Shown here piece by piece: positions 41,855 through 52,640 of a stretch of 64,000 nucleotides of DNA. A program made the position numbers and the translations under genes. The notes below the pieces were generated by a model. It did no database searches and was not told the DNA's origin. It worked only from the letters and a program-made list of their open reading frames with translations. Within the stretch, counting starts at the first letter, position 1. Each line of letters begins with the position of its first letter. The stretch lies in contig NC_091053.1 of the NCBI RefSeq assembly GCF_963966145.1, forward strand, positions 11,284,001-11,348,000, written 5' to 3'. Origin of the DNA: Tenebrio molitor. Taxonomy: Eukaryota > Arthropoda > Insecta > Coleoptera > Tenebrionidae.

Positions 41855-43115
41855 ATTTACAAGAACGTTTAACTGATTTATCTACAGTGTGAACATAAAG
41901 TTTGGAACAAAATTTATAATGGCATTATGTGATGTTTTTAGGAAAATCGCTAGGGTAGGTCGATTTTATTTTGAAAAATGCCATCATGTGGCGTGCAACT
42001 TGTTTAAATGACGTCATTGGTTTTTGCGCAACGACTTCATCACCAATTTTTTTAAATGAGAACGCCCACTTTTTTCTTCATTTTTTGCATACCAGTTGAC
42101 CAGTTCAAAAATACGCCTCAATCATATAAATTTTGTGCTCTGTACTGAAAACCATAATTCAAAAACTGTCTGACAGATTTTGACATTCAAAAAATGATTA
42201 ACAAAAATGCACGATATAGCTTCGACAATTATTTGAAAATCCATTACCACCTTTGACCAAGATAATTTTTGATATCCCGATAATATCTATAGAAAATGAA
42301 ATTAAAGCCATAACTACGTAATTGCACCTTGCAAGAGTGATTGTTATCCTAATGATGTTTTACCAATCTATTTTACAGTTTCTTGAAATAAATAAACTGT
42401 TTTGTCTCTCTAGTAATTTGCAGATGGCACTGGTGACATTGGAGCTAGTAATTGACAAGATATCCGTCCAAGCTATTAGGACGCTACTGTGCAGTGTTGC
42501 ATTAGTAGTGTTGCACTTTGAAATCATAAACTCAAAATGCTTTTTTTGAGGAAAAAAATATTGTTGCAGTCAATTATTTGATGTAAATTTTCTTTTTATT
42601 ATATTTACGAACTGTACAATGGGTTTTTAATTTTAGTTAATGTATTTTTGCTTGATTGCGAATCGTCATTTTTTTATTTTTTTATGCAAAAACTGTACAT
42701 TCAAAGTCACTCAAAAAAATGGAACACCTACAGAAAGGCTATTGTAACCTGATGTTGGATTTTAATTAAGATCTATCATCCCATTTTTAATATAAAAAAT
42801 ATAATGTGGTTAAAAACATGGTTTTTTTAATTTTTTTAAGAAACTGTACGGTAGATTTTTTTAAAATTAATCTTATATTAAGCTTGAATTATTTGTAAGC
42901 GATGGTAATTTTTTCAGATTTTTTGAATGTAAGGTAATTTTTTTCTTGACTATAGTACAACCTTTTTTTTCGTTCTACCGAAACTGTATTTGTTATTTTC
43001 TATTGCCTCTTCCATATCGTGTATGAGAGAAGCCAACAGAATTTTCTCCTTTAAACTGTACGGGATTTTCATTTTGCAAAAGAATTCAAAAGAAGCGGTC
43101 ACAAGGTGTATGGTA
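41855..43115. other. No gene seen
   Basis: AT-rich sequence downstream of the hAT relic. No complete open frame with a recognisable motif. Confidence 0.5.
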
Positions 43116-43119
43116 TAAC

Positions 43120-43284
43120 CATGGCAACTCGACTCAAACGAAATTGGAGTAAGACTCAAGCCTAACTTTTACGAATTTTGCCGAAATAGTGACTATAATA
43201 CGGATCTAGACTTGAGCAAAACTCAGGACTTGAGTACAACTTACCCAAGTTGGACTTGAGTTGCCGACTATAAATACCGGCCTT
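43120..43284. repeat. Harbinger-like terminus, right
   Basis: Ends GACTATAAATACCGGCC, the exact inverse of the 19284 terminus, after five or more GACTTGAG/ACTCAAG-like motifs. TTAG and the second mariner half follow it directly. Confidence 0.6.
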
Positions 43285-43718
43285 AGACGATACTCTTCTT
43301 CCACAATTTTGCACACACTACCTCTACATTTATTTACACATTGAGGAATACCACTTCATTTATTACTCATTCATCTCAGTCTACGAAATCAGCTTTTGTG
43401 CCTAACTAAGCTGGTGAATTAACGCACACAGTGTACACGTTTTCAATAAATGTCATTAATTTGATTTAGTTTGTCAGATTTGAGATTTGTCATAAACGAT
43501 TCAGGTACCTATGTTGCTTAGATACTGTCATCCTTACAAACACCAACAATTAATTCCTGAGTAGGTACGTATTTTTGTGGTCAGCAGCGTCGAATGGGTG
43601 TGGATAGGGGTTAATTTATCCCCATTATTTTGGACCTAATGAAAAGGGGTTTTTTGGACTTCTTAGATCCTTTTAATGACCCAGAATTTTTTTGGCAGGT
43701 TATATCGGGACCACCCTG
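43285..43718 (-). repeat. Mariner copy, right half
   Basis: Reverse complement of about 12960-13425 of the mariner element, ending in the TIR GTTATATCGGGACCACCCTG followed by TA. Together with 19172-19283 it makes one copy interrupted at AATTAAGACG. Confidence 0.85.
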
Positions 43719-43722
43719 TATA

Positions 43723-44250
43723 CTGGGTGCCCCAAAATTCGCGGAACAACTCAATGAGGCAATGTCAATTCATGTTAGAAAATAACGAGAAAAATAATTA
43801 AAAAATTCTATACCTCTTAGATTTGAAGATATGGGGGCCCAAAAGGTGCAGCTTTGATCTCATTTATTTTAAATATAAAAAATTTTGATTATTTGTCTTT
43901 TACTAGCCTGTGCCCTAATAATTTTGAACGATTGTGATCAGGTTTGCAATTATTTTCTTCATTATTTCCAGCATTTCCAAGTAGTAATTTTTGTTCGTTT
44001 TACCTCAAATAGCGTACGGCAACACGGCTTTGATTTTTCCCTCTCATTTCCAAGGATACAACAAAAATGAAATATTTGCAGACTATTGGGATGCATAGAA
44101 TGTTTTTAAATGTTGCCACATTTAGTGTAACGAATAGGTCCATATCTTCTACAAAAAAGAAGATTGATTTTTTAAACATTTTTACCTGATCTCTTAATGA
44201 CTACTTAACAACGTACTACTACGTTGTTCCGCGAATTTTGGGGCACCCAG
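43723..44250. repeat. MITE with ~30-bp TIRs (family M1)
   Basis: CTGGGTGCCCCAAAATTCGC at the left is inverted at the right, continuing GGAACAAC, with TA on both sides. A truncated inverted relative is at 48640-49028. Confidence 0.9.
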
Positions 44251-45838
44251 TATATAGATTATATACAGGATGTCCCAAAAATTGCGTACTAACGGTGCAC
44301 TACGGTGTAGAAGAGATTACCGTAAACGTCAGAAAAATTCTATTGGACTTATTTGCTGATTTGGCGGTCTTTGAAAGTGGCACTTAACAAGTCAATTATT
44401 TTGAAATATATGTATGAAATTGTCATGATAGCTACCTCTAATCGTACATATTATCACAAAGTACAAGATCATTCACTACCAATATCTAATCCTGCATAGT
44501 AGAGAATTTCGAACTTTTGGAAATCGAAAAAATTATTTTAAGTCTACTACGATAACATTGCAAGGTACGAATGTACGAATACATCTTTGTTTATATTGTA
44601 TTACCGTTAATAATAATAAATTAAATCACCTTCTTTATATGGATGACATAAAATTTTATGCATCTAAAAAGAATCACATTTTATCTTTACTAACAATAAC
44701 TGAAAATTTCTCAAATGATATTGGCATGAGTTTTGGTATTGATAAGTGTAAAACGCAATCAATATGTCGCGGTCATTACGAAAATTTAGAATATATAACT
44801 AAAGAAGGAGAAATCATTAAAAATTTAAATAAAGGAGAATTTTATAAATATTTAGGTATTAATTAATCAAATCATATTCAACATTCAATTATAAAAGAAA
44901 ATTTAGAAAAACAATTTTATTTAAGAATTAAATCTATTTTAAAATCAAAATTAAACGGTAATAATTTAATTAAAGCAGTTAATACATATGCTGTTCCATT
45001 GTTGACCTATTCTTTTGGTGTTATAAAATGGTCCAAAACTAATTTACAGAATATAAATATTCAAACTAGAGTTCTCTTTACAAAATTTTGTAAACATCAC
45101 CCCAAATCTGCTATTGAAAGATTTAATTTACCACGCGAAAATGGTGGTAGGGGTTTTTCAAATCTAGAAATTCTACAACACAATCAAATTGCTTCACTAA
45201 AAAATTATTTTCTCAATAGAGCTCGTGATAACACTTTTTTTAATGCTTTGGTTTCAGCAGATAAAGGTTACACACCTTTAAATTTAAGTGATAATATAAT
45301 TTCAGATATTGTTGGGCCAAATATACCTGACACTATAGCAAATATAAAACAAAAGTCTTTACATGGGAGATATTTTAAAGAGCTAGAACAGCCAGAAATT
45401 AATATTCAAGCTTCTCATGCATGGCTTAAAAAATCAAATATTCATCCTGAGACTGAGGGTTTTATATTTGCAATACAAGATATTATAAAAAAACACATAT
45501 GCGGTTTAGATTCGATCATTGATAAATGTAGGATTTGCGGAACTGAAGGGGAAACCATTGAACACATCATTTCTTCTTGCACCGTTTTGGCTCAAAGCGA
45601 ATATAAAAAACGTCATGATATATTCGCAAAAATTATACACATGAATTTAGCAGTTAAATTCAATTTATTAAAGGATACACAACCACATTACATTTATAAA
45701 CCAGAAAGTTGTTTAGAAAATGACAATTACAAATTATATTTTGATCGAACAGTTTTAACTGACATTCACATTCAGCATAACAGACCAGACATTATTATTT
45801 TAAATAAACAACAAAAGCAAGCATATCTTTTAGATATG

Positions 45839-47930
45839 TACAGTGAGTTTTTTTTAAGACTGGCCATAGGGTTTTACATGCTAATTTTTCAACCCCCTGT
45901 TAACTTTTGTTCCGATGAAAATATTCAAACCATTTTTGGAATAAAGTTGGAAGATGTTTTAAACTATCGGATACATTACAATTCAATATCCCAAACTGTC
46001 GAAAAAGTTGTGAAAAAAATATTTTCAGGGCGCCGAAATAATAGTACGTCGAGCGGCCGCCAGAGTAGCGCCATTGTCGGCTCAACCAGCACCTGACGAT
46101 CTCCACTTTTGGACGCTTTCGGCGCGCTAAATAGTTATTTGTATAGCAAGGCTGCGAAATCCTACTTTGACGAACCGAGAGAAAAATTGTCGTCAAGGCC
46201 GCTTTGCGGCCGAGACAAAACAATCTCGAGGTCGTCAAAGGATTTCGTAGCCAAGGTGTACACAACATTTTGTGTGCAACCCGAAAATTTGTAATTATAA
46301 AATGAACAAGTAAAATTTCCTTCACTGTCAATAAAAATAAAGTCGGCCTACATGTCGCCATGTCGCTATGGAAACGACATAAATAAAAGAATTCATTTTG
46401 AGAAAAATTAGAAAAATGTCGCAAGAAATTTACAACGTTTTTGTTCCGTCTACTTCCCCGGAGTTAAAAAATATTGCAGATTGTGCAGTGTCCAATTTAA
46501 TACCAGAAAAGTCCAAACGGCAGTACGATAAGTGTTACAATGACTTTAAAGAGCGGTGTAATAAAAATAATATGAAAACGGTGTCGGAGATTGTTGTTTT
46601 GGCTTATTTAATGGAAAAATCAAAAACTGTGAAAAGTTCAACTTTATGGAGCACATATTCAATGTTGAAGCTCACGCTGAACATTCGGGATGGCATTGGT
46701 GTTACGAAGTTTCTGAAATTGGTACCTTTTTTAAAAAAAAGTCAGTTGGTTATCAGGCGAAATAGTCTAAGGTATTGACACGAGACCAGATCGATTTGCT
46801 GTATAATCTGCCCTTTTTTAGGTCATTTTAATCATGGGAATATCAGGAGCCATGCGAAGAGACGAACTAACCAAAATGATGAACATTCTGTATTAATAGT
46901 GGCCGTTCCTGACACAAAAACTGGCATAAAACGAACTTTTACTGTCACCAATCCAGAATTTGTAAGATTATACCGCAAATATGCAGCTCTTGTTCCGTGT
47001 ACTCATCCAGAGTTAAAAAAATATTATAAATTGTGCAGTGTCGCATTTGAAACCTGAAAAATCGAAACAGCAATATAAAAAAATGTTACAGTGACTTTGA
47101 GACTGATGTAACAAGAAGAATGTGAAAACCGTGTTGGATAATGTTGCATTGGCTTACCTATTTACTGGAATTTATTTATTGTGGCAGGTAAATGTTAAAT
47201 TCTGTTAAGATAAGTTATCATCTGCTCCCTTTTAGGTTATTTTAATCGTGGAAATATCAGATGCCGTGCGAAGAGACAAATAAACCAAAATGTCTGTTGA
47301 TGCCATTCAGGATTCAGGATATGTTACTAGTTACTAGATATTTCCCTTTTTGACCAGTTAAAAATTAACCTATATAATTCTTCTAGATCGATAATCGGGA
47401 TCTTTTTTACCGACTCGTCATTCATGAAGCCACCACTCCATTTGAAATTGGCGGGAACTTCAAACCAGATGAAAATTCTGTACTAATAGCGGCCGTTCCT
47501 GAGACAAAAACTGGCATAAATAAAACTTTAACTGTACCCAATCCAGATTTTGTAAGATCACACGGCAAATATAGAGATAGATATGTTGTAATTGTGATAA
47601 TAAATAAATATTGAAATGGCTTTTACTTTTACGGGCGTCGTCAAGGCAACGGCTGCGAAATTCAATTTCGCGGCCTGCTCAAGGCACGCGAAGTGCTCAT
47701 TTCGCGTACGGTTGCACACAAAAATATTTTTTTCACAACTTTTTCGACAGGTTGGGATATTGAATTGTAATCTATCCGATAGTTTGAAAAATCTTCCAAC
47801 TTTCTTCCAAAAATGGTTTGAATATTTTCATCAGAACAAAAGTTAACACGGGGTTGAAAAATTAGCATGTAAAACCCTATGGCCAGTCTTAAAAAAAACT
47901 CACTGTATAGCTGTTCCAAATTCACACAGA
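45839..47930. mobile_element. Element with ~190-bp TIRs inside the R2-type relic
   Basis: TACAGTGAGTTTTTTTTAAG at 45838-45857 begins a ~190-bp arm (to about 46027). Its inverse occupies about 47728-47930. The arms agree over most of their length (GACTGGCCATAGGGTTTTAC, GTTGTGAAAAAAATATTTT). Between the arms are only about 100 bp of GC-rich sequence and the Crypton-derived unit copy 3. Insertion is next to TAT in the host retroelement, with slightly imperfect flanks. Confidence 0.8.
46130..47722 (+). mobile_element. Crypton-derived unit, copy 3 (inverted)
   Basis: Inverted relative to copies 1 and 2, about 1593 bp, with the same ends. The SAM-like exon frame (46398-46778) has an extra ELKNIAD segment after SPE. 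The box-1 frame from 46832 reads GISGAMRRDELTKM with small deletions, and a second box-1-like piece lies near 47465-47550. It is more diverged from the other two than they are from each other. Confidence 0.85.
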
Positions 47931-48639
47931 CATATAATACAAAAATTAATAAATATTTAGAACTCTCCGTTGCTATGAGAAATCTTTGGTGTTTAGAAAA
48001 AATTTCGATTTTACCATTTATAATTTCAGCAACAGGAATAGTACCGCAATCTCTTTTTAAAAATTTAAAAATTTTGGACTTAGAGAACACATTGGTGGTT
48101 GAAATTCAAAAAGGTCTATTATTATACTCATGTCACATCGTGAGGAAATTCCTTAACATTGACACAGAACATAAAACACAAAAAAGTCAAAATGTGGAGG
48201 CGAGACGCCGGTAATTATGTTGATAAGCACTGCACTATTACTTGATAGTATTATCCGTAATAGTGTATGTACTCCGGCAAAATTGCCGTGCCGCCGGGTG
48301 GAGGTGGGATACGAAAAATAAAAATAATAGATTTTTTTTGTCGGAAACATTTTTTCCATATTTTTTTCATGTACATTTAAACATCCTCGATAAGGTAGTA
48401 ACAAGTTTGTACGCCAATTTTGGGACACCCTGTATATTAAGAATGCACGATGCGTAGAAGAGATAAATAATTGCTAAATGTGTAGTTAGATCATTGATTC
48501 ATCAATTTATCATATTTATTTTGACAGTGATTTGCTTTGACGTTTTAGAAACTAGAAAATGTCAAAATTTCAAATTTCTCACTAAAAGCCGTTTTACAAC
48601 CAACCGAACTTGTTACACATTGCTAAATTTTAGGAAAAA

Positions 48640-49028
48640 TCCAACAGGTGGTGTTTCAATAGAAATGGCAGAGCCTATATGTCATTTTTATTGTATCCAT
48701 GGAAATGCGAGAGAAAAATCAAAGCCATGTTGCCGTACGTTATTTGAGTTAAAACCGCCATAAAATTACTAGGTACTTGGAAGTAAAATAATTGAAAACC
48801 TGATCACAATCGTTCAGAATTATTATATCATGGGTTAGTAAAAAATAAATTGTCAAAATCTTTTTTAATATTTAAAATTTAAAATAAACGAGATGAAAAC
48901 TGCACCGTTTGAGCCCCCATTTCTTCAAACTAAAATGTATAGAATGTATGTGTTATTTTTTTCATAATTTTCTAGCATGAGTTGACATTGCCCCACTGAG
49001 TTGTTCCGCGAATTTTGGGGTACCCGGT
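48640..49028. repeat. Truncated M1-family MITE
   Basis: The inverted right part matches 43723-44100 (shared AAATCAAAGCCATGTTGCCG and terminal TTCCGCGAATTTTGGGGTAC). Its left part is shared with a short piece at 16136-16175 (TTTCTATTGAAACACCACCT, inverted). Confidence 0.75.
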
Positions 49029-49037
49029 ATACAGGGT

Positions 49038-50985
49038 GTCTCAGCAACGGCGATTGCAGTTTCGTCCGTAATCCTTTCATGCATAAATTAAAGATTACAC
49101 TTTCGTCCAAATAGTTCAAATCTGTAAAACTTAAAATATGCAGTTTCGTCCTACGATAGATCAGGTATATAGGTACGCTGGGGTGGCTGGGTTTTATTAC
49201 CTATCCTTTGGAAAAACCCGGTAACTCCTACCCTCTAAGTTTGCAAAATGGAAAATTTAGACATCCAAAAAAGTGTTTCTAAACGTGGAAAAGTATTGTT
49301 GATTGATAACAATTATAAGTTCAGTTTTTGTGATAAATTGTTGAATGGTGAGTCGAGATGGAGATGCAGTGTTCCAAAGTGCAACGCCACGATCTATACA
49401 ATTGGTGAAGATTTTTTAATATCACGGCATAATTTAATCCATTCTCACGAGGAACTCAGTAAGTCAGCACTACAAAAACAATTCGTGGCAGTAGCAGCTA
49501 AACGCAAGGCTACTGAAGATATTGGATTACAACCTAAAAGAATTATCCATTCTGTTTTAAAAGAAAATGAATCGGATCAACTAACCATTGATGACGTAAA
49601 ATCTGTAAAAAGGAGTATATACGGAGAAAGACGCAAGAAGTTTCCAAAGTTGCCTAAATCTTGTTTGGAATCGCATCGCGCTTTGGAGGACATAAAAGAA
49701 AAAATAATTACTAACAGAAAAGAAAAATTTTTGATGGTTAACGATATTGAATCCAACATAATAATTTTTTCGTGCGACGTAAATTTAAAGCATTTGTGCA
49801 GATGTACTCGTATATTCATGGACGGAACTTTCAAATACTGTCCAAAGTATTTCTTACAATTATTCACACTTCATGGATACTATAATGGGCATTATATTCC
49901 GTTGGCATTTTGTTTGCTCAAAGATAAATTAACAGAGACGTATGCAAAATGTCTAACTATTCTGTTAAACAAATGTAAGGAAATAAATTTGAAGTTCCAA
50001 CCAGAAGAAATTGTGATCGACTTCGAAAAATCTATTCACAACGCCGTCAAAATTGTATGGAATGAAGTTAAAATAATAGGCTGTCGATTTCATATTAGTC
50101 AAGCATGGTGGAGGAAATTTCAAGAATTGGGACTATCTAAGGATTATAAAGAAACAACCGAAGTTGGAAAATGAATTGGATACTGTTTTGGTCTTCTTTT
50201 TTTGGGTAAAAAAATTACTTATTATTTTGTACAATTTCACATTAATTTTATGTTATTGTAATTTTCATATATTTTTCTCTTTAAATTTTTTTTTCTCTTT
50301 CTACGGAACCCGAAAGTGTTGGTGACTGTTTAGTGTTCGAGCTGAATGAAATCAGGCCACATAATCAGCAACTGGAAAAATTCCTAGATTATTTGGTCGA
50401 AACTTATATTGACGATGATGCTCCATTTCCACCAAAAATCTGGGCTTCGAAATCAGCTTGCAGCCGAAGAACCACAAACGCATGCGAATCGTTTCATGCT
50501 CACTTAAATAAATGTTTCAATTTTAGTAACCCCATACAGAGTTATCAGTCTGAAATTTACATACAAATTCAAAGCATTCATACAAAAAAAACACCTAATA
50601 TCAGAACCCAGAAACGAGAAAACTACTTAAAAGAAAAAATAAAACAATTAGATGATAACCAAATTACTCGGCTTCAGTTCATTAAATTGACTTCCCACTA
50701 TTTTAGTTTTTAATTGAATGTAAATATGTATATAAATATAATAAAATTATATATACAGTTTATTTATTTTCATTGTTGCAAACCCTGTCTTTCGACATGT
50801 CTTAACATTGGTAGAGACAGGTACTCAATAAATTTTATTAAGTACAACAGGTACTGCCGGACGAAAGTGCATGTACCCTAAAATTGAGTCCGGCCGAAAC
50901 CGTAGGTTTTGCAGGTAGGGCGTTTTAAGGATTAGGTAATTAAAAGATTTGTCCGGATGAAACTGTATGTACCCTCTCAGCTAAG
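49038..50985 (+). mobile_element. Mutator-like element with iterated subterminal motif
   Basis: The left end has CAGTTTCGTCCGTAATCC, ACACTTTCGTCCAAATAG and CAGTTTCGTCCTACG within 120 bp. The right end has inverted versions (GGACGAAAGTGC, GGCCGAAACCG, GGATGAAACTGTA). A transposase gene lies between. An internally deleted inverted copy occupies 62590-63133. The right border is blurred by the next TIR element (50969-52101). Confidence 0.75.
49248..50713 (+). pseudogene. FLYWCH-MULE transposase, one nonsense codon
   Basis: Starts MENLDIQKSVSKRG. A FLYWCH-type zinc finger lies at residues about 15-68 (W38-x-C40-x4-C45 ... H65-x-H67). The MULE transposase core follows: FMDGTFKYCP with Asp192, IVIDFEKS with Asp258, and CRFHISQAWWRKFQ. 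A TGA at 50173 stands where related proteins have Trp (the reading after it continues GYCFGLLFL). A GT donor follows near 50210 and an acceptor near 50305 starts a second exon reading ESVGDCLVFELN. It includes RRTTNACESFH, with the last catalytic acid. The exon ends at 50713. Apart from the nonsense codon, all three acids are present. It would cut and paste the 49038-50985 element. The start is chosen as the first Met, 210 bp inside the left end. Confidence 0.85.
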
Positions 50986-52101
50986 ATTTTCGAGCCTAAT
51001 ATCTCGGTTATTTGCCAACGGATTTTTATGAAATTTAAAATGCAGATATTTTAGACCGTGAAGATTCAATTAGTAATAATAAAATTACCTCAAGTTAAAA
51101 AATGTAATTTTAACACATGTTTCCTTTATCGAAAATTATGCGCGATTATTATTAGATTGTTAAAGATTAAAAAATAGGGGTCTTCACAAACAATTAAGTA
51201 AATCACTTGTCTGATTCAACGAAAAGATTAGATTTTGTCGTTAAAAATTTAATGTAAAATTTGAAGGTATTTGAGCAGTTACCTTTTGAAACAATTGATG
51301 ATTAATTGCCAAGTAACATTTTGTACACTCTTTAAAGCCTGTCAAAATTGGGCGCACTTTATCAGAAACGTCAAATTGTGAAAATTTATTGAAAATACTC
51401 TAAAAATAGACAGCGGCAGAAAATTCAATATTGTTGAAAAACGAAAAAAATTTTGCCTATGGAGGGTGTCACAAGAACTTCAATGACACAGTTCGTTTTC
51501 TCGTGGAACACTATCCAAATGTAGGCTTTACAAAATGTAAGGTTAAGAGAGTCGTCAACTTATTTGAAGACACAAGAAGCGTACGTAAACTAAATTACCT
51601 TGCTAAAATATTCCGACCGTGTTTTAGTCCTTTATGGAAGAATTAAAGCATCCAGTATAATAAATTACGTCCAAATGATGTCTTTAACTTTGTAAGTGTT
51701 TGTAAGGTTAGCAAGATAAACATCAAATATGTCACCTGCGCTTCTGCGAAAAGCGATGACCAAAATTCTGCAAAATTGCGCGTTTGTTTCATACACGTCT
51801 ACGTTTTTGCATTTGCAGCTACGTTTAACACAGTTGTTGGCTTTTTTCTTGCAAACCAGACATCTTTCAAGGACAAATTTTTCCCTACAGCATTTTTTAT
51901 TGACGATCAATTTTTTATGTAAATATTAATTGAATCAACATTTTAAAAAGGCATGTAAAAATTACGTTTTTAAGACGGGTTTTTGCATTAATGGGATTTT
52001 ATTCTTCACCGTCTAAAATATCTGCATTTTAAATTTTACAAAAATCCACTGGAAAATAACTGAGTTATTAGGCTCGAAAGTCTTAGCTGACACACCCTGT
52101 A
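50969..52101. mobile_element. TIR element with ~85-bp arms
   Basis: TCAGCTAAGATTTTCGAGCC at 50976 and its inverse near 52070-52090 open arms that agree for about 85 bp (GGATTTTT, AAATTTAAAATGCAGATATT, TTAGAC). Inside are a helix-turn-helix relic (51431-51646) and a Cys-rich reading on the minus strand (51910-51665). Confidence 0.8.
51431..51646 (+). pseudogene. Helix-turn-helix relic of a mariner/Tc1-like transposase
   Basis: The translation contains FNDTVRFLVEHYPNVGFTKC then KVKRVVNLFEDTRSVRKL. This resembles the first DNA-binding helices of insect mariner/Tc1-like transposases. No catalytic domain follows. The minus-strand Cys-rich frame at 51910-51665 (CREKFVLERCLVCKKKANNC) may be a separate relic. 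Confidence 0.45.
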
Positions 52102-52204
52102 TAATTTTTAATGATTTAATTTATTTAACAGTTGTCACCTTTTACAAAAACCTTTTCGTGTTCGTTTCCTGGGATATATAACCGGGAAAGTGGTATATAA
52201 CTAA

Positions 52205-52640
52205 ATACACAGGGTGGAACAAAAGTATCAAATATTGGCTGTAACTTTTTAATTTGACAATTTATGAAAAAATGTTTAATACAAAAGTTGATTGGTGTAT
52301 TATCCTGCATCATCTGGTCTTTCTAGTTTGTTCCTATCTTCTTTTGTTTCGCTGCTGTGGCAACCAACTTTGGTTTTTTAAATAGCACCCATACATTTTT
52401 GGTGTGATTTTCAAACAAGCGTATCTTTCTGTATTCATAAATACAGTTTTGCCATTATGGGGAAAAAGAATAAAATTTAAAAAAAATAAACAAAGGTGAT
52501 AAAATTAACTTACTAAGTAATAAAATGCAATATCAAGAATGCCATGGAAATTTGACAATTTTTGTTGAACGTCATGCATGATAATAAACCAAACAATTTT
52601 TATATTAAACATTTTTTCATAATTTTTCAAATGTGTCCGT
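52205..52640. repeat. Imperfect inverted repeat, truncated
   Basis: CAGGGTGGAACAAAAGTATC starts the left arm. ATGAAAAAATGTTTAATA in the left arm is inverted at 52590-52620. The right arm stops where the gypsy-like fragment begins. Confidence 0.55.

Larger units (their letters stand above)
44597..48310 (+). pseudogene. R2-type retroelement (RT, zinc finger, restriction-like nuclease)
   Basis: The copy starts inside the reverse transcriptase palm at KLNHLLYMDDIKFYASKKNH, with the catalytic YMDD box, so it is 5'-truncated. One stop (LGIN then TAA near 44864) interrupts the thumb. From 44999 the frame continues with AVPLLTYSFGVIKWS-like text and ENGGRGFSNLEI. It reaches a CRICGTEGETIEHIISSC zinc finger and the RPDIIILNKQQKQAYLLD nuclease motif. 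At 45839 a foreign 2.1-kb insertion splits the gene. The C-terminus resumes at 47930 (SVAMRNLWCLEKISILPFI) and ends near 48214, with a 3' UTR to about 48310 (GGTGGAGGTGGGATA then A-rich). The fragment at 16200-16700 shows the unsplit sequence. Confidence 0.85.
44266..48432. repeat. TIR pair enclosing an R2-type relic
   Basis: CAGGATGTCCCAAAAATTGC (44266) and the inverse ending ATTTTGGGACACCCTG (48432) are a ~25-bp inverted pair with TA flanks. A partial direct repeat (GTAGAAGAGAT) lies just inside the left end and just outside the right. They may be the ends of one element that later received the retroelement, or two unrelated MITE ends. Confidence 0.45.

Noticed and set aside
42322..42549. 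75-codon plus-strand frame
   Set aside because: No motif, hydrophobic chance composition, no homologous copy seen.
51665..51910. Cys-rich minus-strand frame as an independent gene
   Set aside because: Lies inside a TIR element, lacks a recognisable domain and start context; mentioned only as a possible relic.
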